Translations under genes and position numbers: made by a program | Shown: in pieces, positions 12,590 to 27,425 of the stretch | How positions within the stretch are numbered: the first letter of the stretch is position 1 | Layout: the number at the start of each line of letters is the position of its first letter | NCBI RefSeq assembly: GCF_030247185.1 | Contig: NC_080571.1 | Coordinates: 207,572,880-207,636,879, forward strand | DNA length: 64,000 bases | Reading direction: 5' to 3' | Origin: Malaya genurostris | Taxonomy: Eukaryota; Arthropoda; Insecta; Diptera; Culicidae | Notes under the pieces: model-generated | The model's database searches: none | The model's input: the letters and a program-made list of their open reading frames with translations, nothing else | What the model was told of the DNA's origin: nothing

Positions 12590-13650
12590 CACCTAGCAGT
12601 GAGATGATACCTTTTTTTTTTATCAATCCGCGTTTTTTGCATAAATATTCTTCGGTGTTTCAGTTCTCATGACATTATTTTAATGAAAGTCGAATTAAGC
12701 GGCAATTTGAGATTTTATTCACTCATTACTCTGTAACATCGAAACTATAAATCGGATCGAATTTGGATCTAAAAGTGTGACAATCGTTTCAACATTCCAT
12801 GATATGTCGGAGTAAGTTCCACTTAGGGTTTACGGTAATTTAAGGTACTTCCAGGGCCGGTATTCAGGAACCAGCATAACCCAAACCGATTCGTATGACC
12901 ATATAACGAATAAATTGCAATAGTTTTGAGTCCAACTTTCAAGCTTTTCGGGATTGTCATCTTCCATATCGGTTTGAATTTTAAAAATTCATCATCCTGT
13001 AATTCCAGAATCGGATATCAGAAATGGATAATATTAATTATTTTTGTATTTGTTGATCTGACTTTTCTTTTAGAAAACGATTGAGCTTCGAGAAACGATT
13101 CGATACTGGAACCGGAATTCGAAAATCGGTGTAGCCGAAGTCAGATAAATTCACCTGAGTAGCTGTTCAGTTCACATTTGTTTCAAAATGTTTGAAAATC
13201 AGTATAAACATCTTTGAGAAATCGTAGTGCGAATTAAATCCGAATCGAAAACTGAATACCACTGAAATAAGTTTATTTGGTTATCGACTATCCAAATCTG
13301 CAAACCCGATAAACCTGATTAATTTATGTGAAATAGACATTTTTATACTAATATTCCTGTATCCTCTAAACCGGAAGTTGGATCTGACTGAAAAGCAAGA
13401 TGTTTTAAAGGATCTTAACACTTTTCATCTACGAGAAAAATTGATTTTAATTTCGTTTCACATATCATCCTGTAGTTCCGGAACCAGAAATCGGAGCCAA
13501 ACATGATTCAGGAACATTGTTTAGGAGCATACGACTTTTCATATGAATTTGAGTTTGTATAAAACGGTTGAGTCATCTCCGAAAAAATTGAGTGAAATTA
13601 TTAGTCACACACGCATTTGCCGATCTCGACGAACTGATTCGAATGGTATA
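12590..13650 (+). repeat. Degenerate interspersed repeat, family F1, copy a
   Basis: Begins with 'aatccacctagcagtgagat' and ends with 'gacgaactgattcgaatggt'. In between are repeated blocks 'ccggaagt', 'cagtataaacatctttgaga' and 'gtagttccggaaccagaa'. The same order of motifs recurs at 27985, 58155 and, on the other strand, 39650-42945. No open frame. Likely a non-coding part of an old mosquito LINE or satellite-like element. Confidence 0.65.
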
Positions 13651-13655
13651 TGGTT

Positions 13656-15416
13656 CCCAAGTAGCAAATTTAACTTATTGAACTTTCAAGATGTTTTACA
13701 ATTGATTTAGAAATGTTATTTATGTTAGATATGTTTAGAAATATATATTAAAATTGGTTGTGCAACTCATCACTGTTAAGTTTCACAATACTACCGAAAA
13801 AATCACTGTAGAACAACTTTAAGTACATCTAAAACAATTGTGCAGTAAATCACCAACTTGTTAATGTTTCACTAGAAGCTCTACAAAAAATTGCACATCG
13901 TCATGTAAAACGGGAGTAACTATAACAATTGTGCAACTTATCAAAAACTTTCCAAACGGCTGTCATAATTGTACCGGACACAATATACGTCGAAATTGAT
14001 ATAAATCTCTTGTGGAAGAAAACTTGGTGAAATGATTGATGCTTTCCGCAAGGCAAGGCGAATTGATAACCTTGCTGTAAAAAATATATTTCTGCTGAGT
14101 CCGCATTGTTTTGGCTGCCTCATGAAATTTTTATATCAGTGTGCGCAGTTTTCTTCAGTTTTAGAAAAACATTGATAAAAAATTCAAAACTTGCAAAAAA
14201 GTTGTGCAAGATGTTTGAATTGAACGTAACACTTGCAGACATGAGATTATTATCATAAAAGTTGCAGGAATACAGCGTTATATATGCAATGAAAAAAAAA
14301 CAATCAGATAATTTGTATTCGGTTTTCATCTCGCGAAAAAAAAGCAGACCTGACATCACTTTTCAAAGATATTGAACGAAAAGTTAATTTCATCATAGTT
14401 ACTCCCATTATTATATATTACCGCTTGTGCAACTTGTTTTTGCAACCAGCACCCGGACTTGCCAAAATAATACCTACAGTGCGTATCACAAAAGTCGGGC
14501 CCTCTAAGATAAATGGCTATAATGTATTGTTGTTTAATTTAACTAGAAGATTAAAACTGATAAAAAACGAAACGTAGAGAATTTCTTTCCGAAATATTGA
14601 CATGTTAATGATTCCTGTTAATTAGATAATATATGTCATTACGTTGGGTGCACCATTTTCTATTCCACTCACTGTTACAATCGATGCCATATTGGAAAAT
14701 ATTCAAGAAAAAATCATTTCGAGATTTTTCAGGTTTAATTACACATTAGTTTGATCAAAATCGTCTGAGAATTTTGAAGAATGTTTGAATACAAGTATTT
14801 TAAACACCATTCCGATGATTCTCATTAACAATAATAGACTTTTATTTTTACAGAAATTTGTGTACAATCATCAAAACACGTTAATTTAAAGGCGCTTGAA
14901 AATTTCGGGCGTGCGAATACATGTTTCACCATAAAAATGCAGTTCGTTGTCGATTTTTCATTTACAAAAGCACAAAAGATTAATTCTACAATATGTGCAT
15001 TATCATTTTTCATGTGCAGATTATTTTACAAGATCCATGTTTGTGTTGAGAGCAGTTGTAATGAAAATCAAATGTGAAACTTATTTATAAGGAATTATGT
15101 TTGTTATGTTTTTGTAAACGTCATTCCATTTCTTGTTTACATTACGTAGTAGATTGCACGAGTTTCACAATTGTTTTTGCGCTGATTTTATTACTGCCTT
15201 TTCGATGGTATCGACGCATGAGTTTTTGTATCAATTGCACAATCGTTGTGAATAAATGATCGTAATAACGGATGAACTTGAAAGTATGTTGCACAACACA
15301 GAAAAATTGCGCTTTTTCCATAACACAACAGTTACTAGAATAGTGATATAAACTAACTTGATAAATTGCACAATCAGTAGAAATACACAGGACAGCAACT
15401 TAACATGCTACTTGGG
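13656..15416. mobile_element. Non-autonomous DNA transposon, CCCAAGTAGCA termini, about 1.76 kb
   Basis: Left end 'cccaagtagcaaatttaact' and right end 'taacatgctacttggg' form a TIR of at least 11 bp (CCCAAGTAGCA), extending imperfectly through 'tTTAAcTT'. Near both ends short 'attgtgcaa/ttgcacaat' motifs recur in opposite orientation (13755, 13838, 13925; 15155, 15235, 15362), like subterminal transposase-binding repeats. No transposase is visible. I could not find a convincing target duplication, so the superfamily is open. Confidence 0.6.
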
Positions 15417-16262
15417 TTGTTATGTTCTTCCAGCATTTATTGCTGTAAGTAGCTTAAATCAATATAATTATGGAATTGCCTTCAACTGGAAAATGCTGCC
15501 ATCATTTGGTTTACATATGTCATATTCGAACAATTATGTTGCCAAAAACGAACCGTGCTAAAATCGGTACGAGGCAAAATGTCATGAAAAAGGATGCTGT
15601 ACACAGTCTTTTTGGTACTTAGAAACAATTGTATGTAACAGTATAAAAAATCGAGTTTTCCGTTGCTCCTAAGCATTTCTTTATCATATAGCGCTCAAAA
15701 CTTCTACTACTGGAATAGAGAGAAAAGCCGTTTACACAAAAATATCGATATCTTCGTTAAAAATGGACGGATTTTAAAAACCTATGGCTTGTTGGATAGC
15801 TATTACCGTGCAAAATCTATGTCTGGAAACATATTCTGTTTTCAAGGTCAAATGTGACAGATACTGTCAAAAAATTTTTACATAAAACTTCGTATAACTC
15901 AAAAATTAAACATCCGATCTCAAAACCATTCAATAGCGTTCTGGGTGACGGGAAGACCTTTCATTTGCGACTAGTTTGATCAAAATCGGTCCAGCCATCT
16001 CTGAGATCTCGACCTCTTAGTTGACAACACACACACACACACACACGGACATTTGCTCAGTTCGTCGAGCTGAATCGATTGGTATATGACACTCGGCCCT
16101 CCGGGCCTCGGAAAAATTTTCTAAAGTTTGAGCGAATTCTATACCTATTTTTTATATTATTTGGAAAATCTTTTTGCATTTATCCGAATTGCTTAAATTG
16201 GAAGGAGTCTACATAGTACTGATCACCAACTGCTGTCTTATATTCAGAGTTGCCAGATTCGT

Positions 16263-18230
<1,968 letters not shown>

Positions 18231-18296
18231 AGAAGATTCGGTGCCTCGCTTGACACTATCGCTGCAGCAAAATGCAACGCTTCGCGTATTGTCCGC

Positions 18297-18392
18297 CGCG
18301 CATAAAACTTCTCCAATAGCCGGCGCAGTAGGCGTCGTTACGTCAGCAAATGAAAATTTGTTCATTGTTTGTTTTCATTTGAAGAAATCGAG
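18297..18392 (+). promoter_or_regulatory. Putative promoter and 5' UTR of the right-arm gene
   Basis: A TATA-like 'cgcataaaac' at about 18299-18308 is followed 20-25 bp downstream by 'gcgcagtagg', a possible initiator, then 'cgttacgtcagcaaatg' and an AT-rich leader to the ATG at 18393. The region is GC-richer than its surroundings. The identical sequence precedes the left copy. Weak evidence based on motif spacing only. Confidence 0.35.
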
Positions 18393-20878
18393 ATGCGTTA
18401 TCGCGTGCAGTCAGTGTTAGTGCCACTAGTGATAGTGATCACTGTTTTCGTGACGTCTACTGCTTCCGTAGGACCGGAAGCTATTCCTAGCGATTCAACG
18501 TGGCTGTTCCGGAACGAATCCGACACGGAAATGTCGTATCCAGAGGATCAAGTGCCAGACGAAGTTTTCATTGTGGCTGCTCAATGCCTAGCAATCGATT
18601 GGAGGTTAGTATATTTTAATATAATTAATATTTTTGGGTTTGATTCCTCGTAGGCTTCCAAGAAGAGAAACTTCTTCAAGATCCAAGAAGAGAAACTCCT
18701 GTTTTTCTCGGAGAGAATGCGTTGATGTGAGAAAATCCGAGAGACTTTTGTGCAGTTTCCTGGGCAATTTCTAAGTGAGCTATCCTGTGATCAAACCTAA
18801 CCGGGACAAAACCGAATTGGTTGAAGACACCGAAGATAGTGTGTATGAGTATAAGACAAATTGTCATTGAGTGCTGTTTTGTAAATTATTTGATGAAATT
18901 TTTAGTTGCAATTAGTTGGAATAAAGTTAAATTATTTGGTCAACACAGGTATGATTGTTTCAATAATTTTTTTTAACCATTAGATGAATTAGATATGTAT
19001 AAGAAAGCATATGAATGAATAGGACCGATTTATATCAACCATTTTTTCGGTCTGAGAAAACTTGTTATCAGTATTGCCATACGTTACAAATCAAACGAAT
19101 TTATTATTTTACGGATGTCATTTCAATTCACAAAGTGACTACTTGGATGTGGTAAATGTTATTGTGAACATCACGTAAGAAAATTTTTGTTAAAAACAGA
19201 AGTTTTAGCGATGTGATCTCTTTACAGTTTGTGATACTTATAGTGGGTAAAATCCGATAATGTGATATGTGAGTGAAATCAAAGTGGAAGTGACATCGCT
19301 AATTAAGGCTACAGATGGCAGCTTTTCGTGGAAAAACATACCTAAATGGTTCAGGAGAAGTGATCTTCGTTCAATTGTTATTCCTGTTTAGTGCGTTCAA
19401 TGATTTACATCATAGATTTCCAAGACTAAAGTGGCTTTAGATCTTGGAATTTCTTTTCAGGGTTTTTGTTTCTCATGTGTTTTAAATGATTCTGATTGGT
19501 TTTGGGTCATCTCTTACTATTAAAATACATTCACTCGTAAAGATTGATTTTTAAAATTGGTATTACAATTTCTAATGTATATTTTTCTGTTGTCTCTTAT
19601 GATAGCGTGAAGTGTTGGAGCGTAGTTGGTGTGCGAGTGGGTCAGTTAATATATTTGTTTGAACTGGAAGTTGAATTTATATTTGGCTTTGATGTAAGAA
19701 AAGTTAGGTTTAGTAATATGGTATGAAAAATCTAACGTTTTTCTTTTGCTACTGAGACAGGAGTTATCAAGCGCAAGTCAAGAAGCTTCAAACACGGTCA
19801 TTAGCAGAAATTCGAGTCATTTAGCCAAAGCGGATAACGCTAATGCTGTTATGCTATGGACGAAGTCGAAACTGAGCAAATATGTTGAAGTTGCTACTTA
19901 TCCAGATGAAAATATACCATTTCTAGCAATAGCAGCTGATGAAATGCCTTCAAGTATTCCGTATGAAGGAGAAGGAGTCTTGAAAGATTCAGTGGCGATG
20001 CCTGTTCCATCATCGTCGGAGGAACTGTTCGCGAATATGACGACAAATTCGTCCCAACGTTTACCAGACGCAGTTTTTCAACGACCATCAAAAACGATAA
20101 CCCCAAAGCAATCTACTTTTCACCAAACATATATAACATTACCAGTTTACTTATTCATAATTTATTTTTATTTTTTCTTTTTTAATTATATAGTTGTTAT
20201 TTTAAATAAGAAACCATTGTTTACATCGCCATGTGATTTAAACCATGCTACTACATCTTCAGGTAAGAATTTATTATAACTAAAAATCATAACACTTAAC
20301 CATACAATATTTTTTAAATTCATAGGTCCAGATAAACCAGCGGTAGCTTCTGACAACATCGGAGATAATCAACCTACGAAGGCATCAACACTGAAAGATT
20401 TAAACCAATGTAGTATCGACAAATTCGAGGATGCACTTGACGATGTTTCGGAAAATTGGATTTTCCCCGTTTCAAACCGAGCTTTGACGACGATTGTGGA
20501 AGTTGGAGCTACTTCAGCGCCTCTAACAGAATGTACAGAATCCTGCAATCCAGTCGATTTCAGCTCTGTTCCATATATTCGTGTAAGAAAATCCGATGAT
20601 TTAATATTAATATTTACTATCTAACCACATTTTCATCACATTGACAGGAGTTATCAAGCAAAGACGAAGAAAGCATCGACGCAACTTCAACAACTCTGAT
20701 CTCTTCCGCTCCAGACCTTGCGAATTGCCGCTCAACTTCGTTTATGTTTCAAGAATTACACCAGGAATTAGACAAGATTCTACGGGAACTGCCAGTAATT
20801 GAAGCAATGAAGTTCGGCATCAACATTTTGGAACGAGGGAACGAAATTATAGAAAAAAATCGAAGGCAACAAGCGTAA
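18393..20878 (+). CDS. Five-exon gene of unknown function, right-arm copy (intact)
   Basis: I do not recognise this gene. Exons are 18393-18604, 19606-19693, 19761-20262, 20326-20582 and 20648-20878. Every junction has GT and AG, and phases agree (2, 0, 1, 0), giving 429 residues and a TAA stop. Residues 6-25 are strongly hydrophobic after 'MRYRV', a likely signal peptide or membrane anchor. An acidic stretch (SDTEMSYPEDQVPDE) follows, then long serine/threonine-rich regions. Residues of about 223-248 form a second very hydrophobic stretch; this could be a membrane segment or an unspliced AT-rich intron. The tail (about residues 385-428) is predicted helical and charged (ELHQELDKILRELP...). 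Exons 3 and 5 begin with the same 12 bases (gagttatcaagc), suggesting an exon duplication. It lies between the repeat array and the transposase-like gene, on the same strand as the latter. Confidence 0.7.
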
Positions 20879-21283
20879 ATTAGTTACATTATAAAATTTG
20901 CTCATTAATTGTAATTTCATTTGTGTAATAGTAAAACATAGTTCTGTACATTACAACTTTAGTTTTTTCTCCAAAAACAGAACCGAACTCCATTTCGGCC
21001 TATTTTGCTATTATCGAACCGGTAATTTATAAAACCATATGTTGGTATAACATTTTTAATTACCGACAATTCGAAAATAATGAACCGAATAATGCGAAAA
21101 GAACTATTTTTGCAGAGATTTAGCTAAATATTGCTTTGCTGTGCTTTTTCAGCTATCTCTATAGAAAGATACTAGAAAACAAACTTTCGAACGGAGCCTC
21201 GTAAGAAAACAAACTTTTTGAACACTTTTCGAATTTGATCGTGTTCAGAGATCAAATGACTATGATTTTACTTTTAGGAGATA

Positions 21284-21414
<131 letters not shown>

Positions 21415-21734
21415 TGTACCTATTTTCCGCTCAATCACTTAGTAGGAGTGTGCATTTATAATCGCTTGTCACCTTCTCTACTTGTGCCAGTCGCTGGATG
21501 GATATCGTCAGCGACAGACCCTATGAAGGTTGTATTGATAGTCAGTCCTTTCCTACCAGAAGCCATAACCATAACTAAGTTCAGTTCTTGCAATGACTGA
21601 GTGGAATCAAATTTATTTTTTTTACGTGAATCCATCTAAATTCATGCTGAAATCATTATAATGGATTCAGATTCAATGGAACCGATGGATTCTATCAAAA
21701 AACCTAGACTAAAAATTTATCCCTCTATATCAAC

Positions 21735-21851
<117 letters not shown>

Positions 21852-22048
21852 CCTTAACACTTAGAAATTATTTTTTGGATATTTTCTTGCAAAAATTGAT
21901 TTGCAATTTGTTTAGGTTTCTGGCAGCCTGAAAACGTCTTGATTTTTGTCCAATTTGGTTACGGTAATAACTAATTAATCAATATCACAGACGGAAATAT
22001 GTTCGCAAGGTATTTAATAGAAGCATTAGTAACATTGATGTCTTTTAG

Positions 22049-22432
22049 AATGCTACTCGACCGACTGAAGGTACCAACTTTTCTGAAGGTAGTACGCAGA
22101 CAGAATTAGTTTTAAAAATGACAGCAGAATGTTGGTTGAAGGAAGCTGAGTTCGATGGATTCGATAACGTTGTTGGAAATACGATGCCGTTAGAAGAATC
22201 CTTTCTTGATAAGCGCGAACAATGCACACTTTCAACGGAGAATAGCAATTTAGCTACACATTCGATAAAAAAGCATGCTGTAGTTCCCATCGAAAGTCTA
22301 TCGAATTTTCAAGATCAACCAATAAACGAAAATAATTATTCGTTTAGTTATTTAAGTGAGCAGTCCTCAAATGACAACTGTAATCGTTTTTCATATTCAA
22401 GTATTAATTCTTCAGAAAACTATGTTAATGAG
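22049..22432 (+). pseudogene. Upstream exon of the transposase-like gene, right arm
   Basis: Open for 128 codons between 'tgtcttttag' (acceptor) and 'aatgaggtttgt' (donor), phase 0 at both ends, so it joins in frame to the exon at 22720. The first in-frame ATG is at 22118. Composition is rich in Ser, Asn and Glu with no domain I recognise (for example NNYSFSYLSEQSSN). Upstream exons were not found. It may be the variable N-terminal region of a CACTA-like transposase. The gene as a whole is broken downstream. Confidence 0.5.
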
Positions 22433-22719
22433 GTTTGTTTTATCACTTGTATGCGTTTGTGTTAATATTGTTTAATATGTTTTAAGTGAATATAAAAGTA
22501 GTGCTTTGATTATTATCATAGAACCTATTCTACAATTTGTGATGATTCTTTTCTATTTCCTAAATACGGATTTGTAAAATACCCTTTGTTATGAATGTAT
22601 TTTCCGGACGCAAATTTTAATATATTTTTAGTATAGCTGATAGCTGAGTGTAGTTGAAAGTTTCATTATTTTTTCAATTGGGTATTATTTGGAAACTCAA
22701 TCCATTTCATTGATTGCAG

Positions 22720-24434
22720 GATACGTTTCAACAATTCAATAATAAATTTAAATTCAATAGCAAGTTTCAAGTATGCGATGTTCTGTGCATGGTACTAAAT
22801 TTTTATATCAAATATAAGTTAACACAGGAAGCACTGATTCAGTTACTAAAAATGATTAATTTGATGACTGCCCAGATAGCTTTGAAGCGTTTATGGCTTC
22901 TTTCCTGATCCATATGGTTCTCGTCGGGTATACTTTTGTGTCGAATGTCATTGCGAATAGAGGAGTAGCTGAAGAAAACAGTTCTAAAATATAAAACTGA
23001 AATTCAAGATTATGAACAAAAAATTAAAAACGAAAATATATCCGATATAAATCAGGGTGATGTGTTAACTGTTAGATTTAAAGCGAATAATGAAGGAAAA
23101 TATATAACATTAACGGTAAACACAGATGGAGCAGCAGCATATCGTTGGACATTAAACAAGCCTTGCTACCCTATTTTTTATTGTAATAAATAATCTACCA
23201 CCTTGTTTACGATTCAACGTACACAATATAATACTAGGTGCAATTTGGTTGAGCAAAGGTTATCCTGATATGTGCATGTTTTTCAAATATTTCTGTAAGG
23301 AAATTAAAACTCTGAGAAATGAGTTTTGAATAGGGAAGGAAGAATATAAAGTAGTTGTTATACAGACCTGTCTGGATACAGTAGCCAGATGTAAAGTACA
23401 AGGAACCACTCAATTCAATGGAAAATATGGCTGTTCTCTATGCCTTCATAGTGGTAAAGTTATAAATGAAAATCAAATTCGTTATCCTATCCGCGACGTA
23501 GAACAAAGGAATCATGAACAAACTCGAGACTTAATGAAAGAGGTTCATGAAACCAATAGTCCTAAAACATTTATCTGCATTTCTAGCTGTACCCGATTTT
23601 AGCATAGTGCTGGGTATTTATACTAAAATTAAAAAATTCACCATAACGCAAAACATTTTTTTCCTAGGCAACAAACATCCCGTCATTCAAATTAGTAAAA
23701 AATACATATTGAACAGAGTGTGCCTCTCCAGGACTATACCGAATTCGGAAATCAAGTCATGGCATTCAAAAATGTGGAGAGCAAACAGACACAAAGACAT
23801 AGACTATGATGCACAAAAGCAAAGTCCTGGCATTACATTCCTTTTGTGGAATTTGGCCTTTCTGTTTTAACAGACTTCGCAGCCGATTCTTAGTGTACAG
23901 AATCATTGCATAGCTAGTACTATGGATCCTACTGACACTAAGAATCCTTCCAGGTCGGGGCTCGAACATACGACAACTGGCTTGTAAGACCAGCGTCATA
24001 TGCATTGAACCACCAACCCAGGATAGGATAAGTGTAAATTTTAGACTATGATGCACGGCTACTCTATTTCATACCAGAAAATGTCTGCATTGACGCTGAT
24101 ATACAAGAAAAAGAGTTTAGCTATAATGACCGAATATCTATTGAAAATATCCAATATCGAACAAATCAGTCATGTAAAACACTTGGACGATTCCTATGTA
24201 TACATAACCAAAGAGTTCTTTCGAATAGAACAGATATTAATAACCAAAACCAAAGCAACAGAACTGAACACAAAAAAACTATTTAAGAATATGTATTCGT
24301 ACCAAGCAACCGATAGTTTGGTATTAAAAAGGATAAGTGTAAATTTTAGAAAATGTGTCAACGTGATCGTAGATAATAACGGAAATATACTAAATTGTAT
24401 ATCAATCTGTAAATATAACAGTCAAGTAGATTGA
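22720..24434 (+). pseudogene. Decayed CACTA/EnSpm-like transposase, right-arm copy
   Basis: Starts after acceptor 'cattgattgcag' and reads 62 codons (DTFQQFNNKF...CDVLCMVLNFYIKYKLTQE) to a stop at 22906. Later pieces in changing frames are 'GDVLTVRFKANNEGKYITL' with NTDG (about 23055-23190), 'ILGAIWLSKGYPDMCMFF', then 'FNGKYGCSLCLHSGKV' (about 23417-23465), and 'VKHLSAFLAVPDFSIV' (from about 23560). That order matches animal CACTA-type transposases as I know them. A SINE splits the last part, and the 128-codon stretch 24048-24434 is what follows it. At least three frame breaks make it non-functional. The left arm has the same breaks. Confidence 0.62.
23815..24041 (-). mobile_element. tRNA-derived SINE with 15-bp target duplication (right arm)
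   Basis: Mirror of 4124-4350. The B box and A box are read on the minus strand (near 23965 and 24005). Flanked by 'tagactatgatgcac' on both sides (23800-23814 and 24042-24056). Confidence 0.88.
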
Positions 24435-25710
24435 CATTGAGCATTGACATTAATGGGACGTTGTTATTCAGATGAAAAGTCCTATGATCCCATAGTCTGC
24501 TGAAGAAAACTCCTGGTTCCGAAAATACAGGGTTCATCATGAACGGCTTAACCGAGTTTCTCAAATTTTTATCTAAATGACGTAGAAATGATTCAGTTGA
24601 TCAATATGAGTAATTTTTGGATTTTATACAAGAATAGTCTTGTTTGCGTCATGTGTAATTTTCATTTGTTCTGTGTGATGTCATTTGTTGTGTGTGATAA
24701 AAAAGGTTCGAATTAAAACTAATAATAATTTCTCACATCGATATAAATGAGAAAAAGTATCATTACTAGATGGATTTAATCAGATTTATCTTAGGGTTTG
24801 AGCGTGTCGAACAAGTTATATGCTACCATATCTAGTTTTAAAACATCATAAGTAGTAGAGCAAAATGAAAAAATACTTTGTTATCAGTTAATCAATTTAT
24901 TAAGTAAAATCAAATTAAGAATTCAATTTGATGTCGATATCATAATATGTTTTCAATTTGCTTTCATTTTGATGCACGACTTTACTTGGGTAAGAAACTC
25001 TGTAAACTAGAAAATATTATCAGATAGTTTTATGGGAGATATACTAATGAAATAGGACATTTTTCATTTATCACGTTTTAGTTCCGGAACCAGAAGTCGA
25101 ATTCGGATAAAATGTTCTATGTTGTGAAAACCGCACGAAAAAATGCACTTTCGAGGCAATTCGCGGGCAACTATTTTGCACCCGTTTTCTTTTCCGAGCA
25201 GCAAGCGTGCAAACCAAACTTTACAAAACCGTTTAATTGATCAACTGTCAGAGCAAAACACTGGCACCGAGCAAGTGGAATCAATGAAAAACGACATTAG
25301 TTTGTGAAAATCGGTTCAGCCATGTCTGAGAAAAGGCTATAAACCTTTTGTTTTTAATATTATTATAAATTCTTCTTGAACGCACGTGACGATTATATAT
25401 TAGTAACTGAAGGTTCTAACTTTCTAAAATTAGTTTTGCATTTTTAATGTCATTATGATCGGTCGTGTCTCGTACACAATCCTGTATTTTTTTCACACCG
25501 AAGAATGGAAACGCGTGTAGTATTCACTAAACGCTAAACTTTGACTCGGACTATTATTAGACTCCGATAGCAATAATACAAAATTTCATCATCGTCATGA
25601 ATCCGAATAACAAATTTACAGCAGAAGGGTAATTTGGCAAATGTTCTATAGAACTGTTCGTATTGGGTGCAAATTCTGTGAAATAGAAAACTTTGAAGTC
25701 TGGTTTGTTA

Positions 25711-27110
25711 TTTTTTGTCTGGGTGTTTCCTAGGTATTCCACTTCCCCGAGACTATCGTAGTCAGCTAGGAATGTTATTTTGAATAAGCATGAAGTGGGA
25801 CCGTTCGCAACCAGCAGCGTAATACACCCAGATATACATACTTACATACATAGGGCACATGTGTACGCTGGGTGGGCTACAAGGGCAAAGTCTTGAGTTC
25901 GCGAGAAAATAAAAACTACGACCCATAACAGCCCGTCTACGGTGATGTTGTTTATTCGGATACTATGAGGAATCTGTCTGGAGCCAGTCAGATGATGACT
26001 AGCCAGTCCTGGGGCAAGCTTCTCGGTCTGACGGAGCCAGTCAGCCAGCCAGCCAGCCAACCAATCAGTTCGTTGTAGCGTTGGTTCCCGTACAATCGAC
26101 CTTGTGGCGAATGGCTGCCAAAAAGAAAAACCTCATCTCATAGAGTACTTTATGGATACTATAGAACACACATACATACATCACACACCAGTAAAACGGG
26201 ATGGGGGCACGTCTCAGTGTGAGACAATACTGTGGCTGTGAAATCCTCTGCCAAAGGCTGTTTGCACGGGAATCGCAAAAATGATTACCATTTTAGCAAT
26301 AAATCAAAACTGTCAAAACAAAATACAAGTTCATCACAACGTGGCTTCGACTCGATCGATGAGTGATTGCGTGTTGTTTTTCTCTGACAAAAGGCGCCAG
26401 GATGGAAAAAAGATTCTTACGGGCAAGTGAATATGAAATATGAAACGATTTGTGTTATCTCACTAGAATGTTAGGTTGTTGATGTACTATGAAACGATGT
26501 AATATGAGTTCTGTTAGAATGCATTCCCCGTCTGGGGCTTCGATATCAACAGATGTTTGTCATCGCAGTTGACATACCCATTGCTGACAGTTTGGATTTC
26601 GTGTTTGGTTTTAGTCTGTCTTCTAAAATCGAAACGCGCCTGAAAATATTGATTTATTGTATCGAATGATAATCAATGAAAAATAAATAGACTTACGAAT
26701 TAACCCAGGAATCATTCCTCTAGTGTTTACTATTCGTATTTTGACTGAAAATAAAATTTATTGTTTGGTTAATTTTGAACTTCTTTCTCATCACACATTC
26801 GTATAACTTAGACAAAAGGTATAAATTTTTGACGTTCAGCGGCCCTCTCGTGAGACAAAATTTCTGTTAATACAATGAGTTTTAACAATACTTACAATCG
26901 TGTAGTTCCCACTCAATGGATTGATGAAAATTTTGTCAAATAATTCAACATTCCAACCAATCCAACAATACTTTTTTCCAGAGAGGAAACAGTTTAGTAT
27001 ATGCAATAAACTATTCTCTCAATAATTAAGTGTTCCGTTACTATATTAAAAGCTGGGTCAGAATTCGTAAAGTCATCCAGAAAAAGAAAATTATCATTTT
27101 TATTTATTCT
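25711..27110. other. Low-repeat stretch right of the inverted repeat
   Basis: No ORF of interest and no transposon ends found. It is less AT-rich than its neighbours, with a (CAGC)n-like 'cagccagccagccagcc' at 26042-26058 and 'catacatacat'-type short repeats. It looks like ordinary intergenic or intronic host DNA. Confidence 0.4.
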
Positions 27111-27124
27111 TCAAGTGTTTTCAT

Positions 27125-27425
27125 TCTCTTCCGTAACATCGCCATCACCGCCTACGGAAGACCGCTCCAGTCGGTGACCAGCATGCGGGCCACCCGCCGG
27201 GCCTTCGTCGCATGGGAGTGTTTCCCGCGGACCCACGCGAACCGAAGGAAGCGGCCATAGAAATTTAACAACGCCATCTGGAAGACTCAGGCAATATTCA
27301 ATTCGCCGACCACTGCCGATCGCCATTTTTGAAAATCCGAGACGACATAATCTAATGATACTATTCTAGTTTTAAGTTAGTCGTTAATTGAGATTAGAAA
27401 ATACCCTTGGCATCTTAGAGCTAAA
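27125..27425 (+). mobile_element. LINE 3' fragment, second copy of the arm LINE family
   Basis: A GC-rich coding remnant (on the plus strand 'cgtaacatcgccatcacc' to 'gaaggaagcggcc') followed by a 3' UTR with 'ttttaagttagtcgttaatt' and 'cccttggcatcttagagct'. Both parts align in order with 17510-17820. No poly-A tail is visible here. Diverged from the arm copies at many positions, so an independent insertion. Confidence 0.65.
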
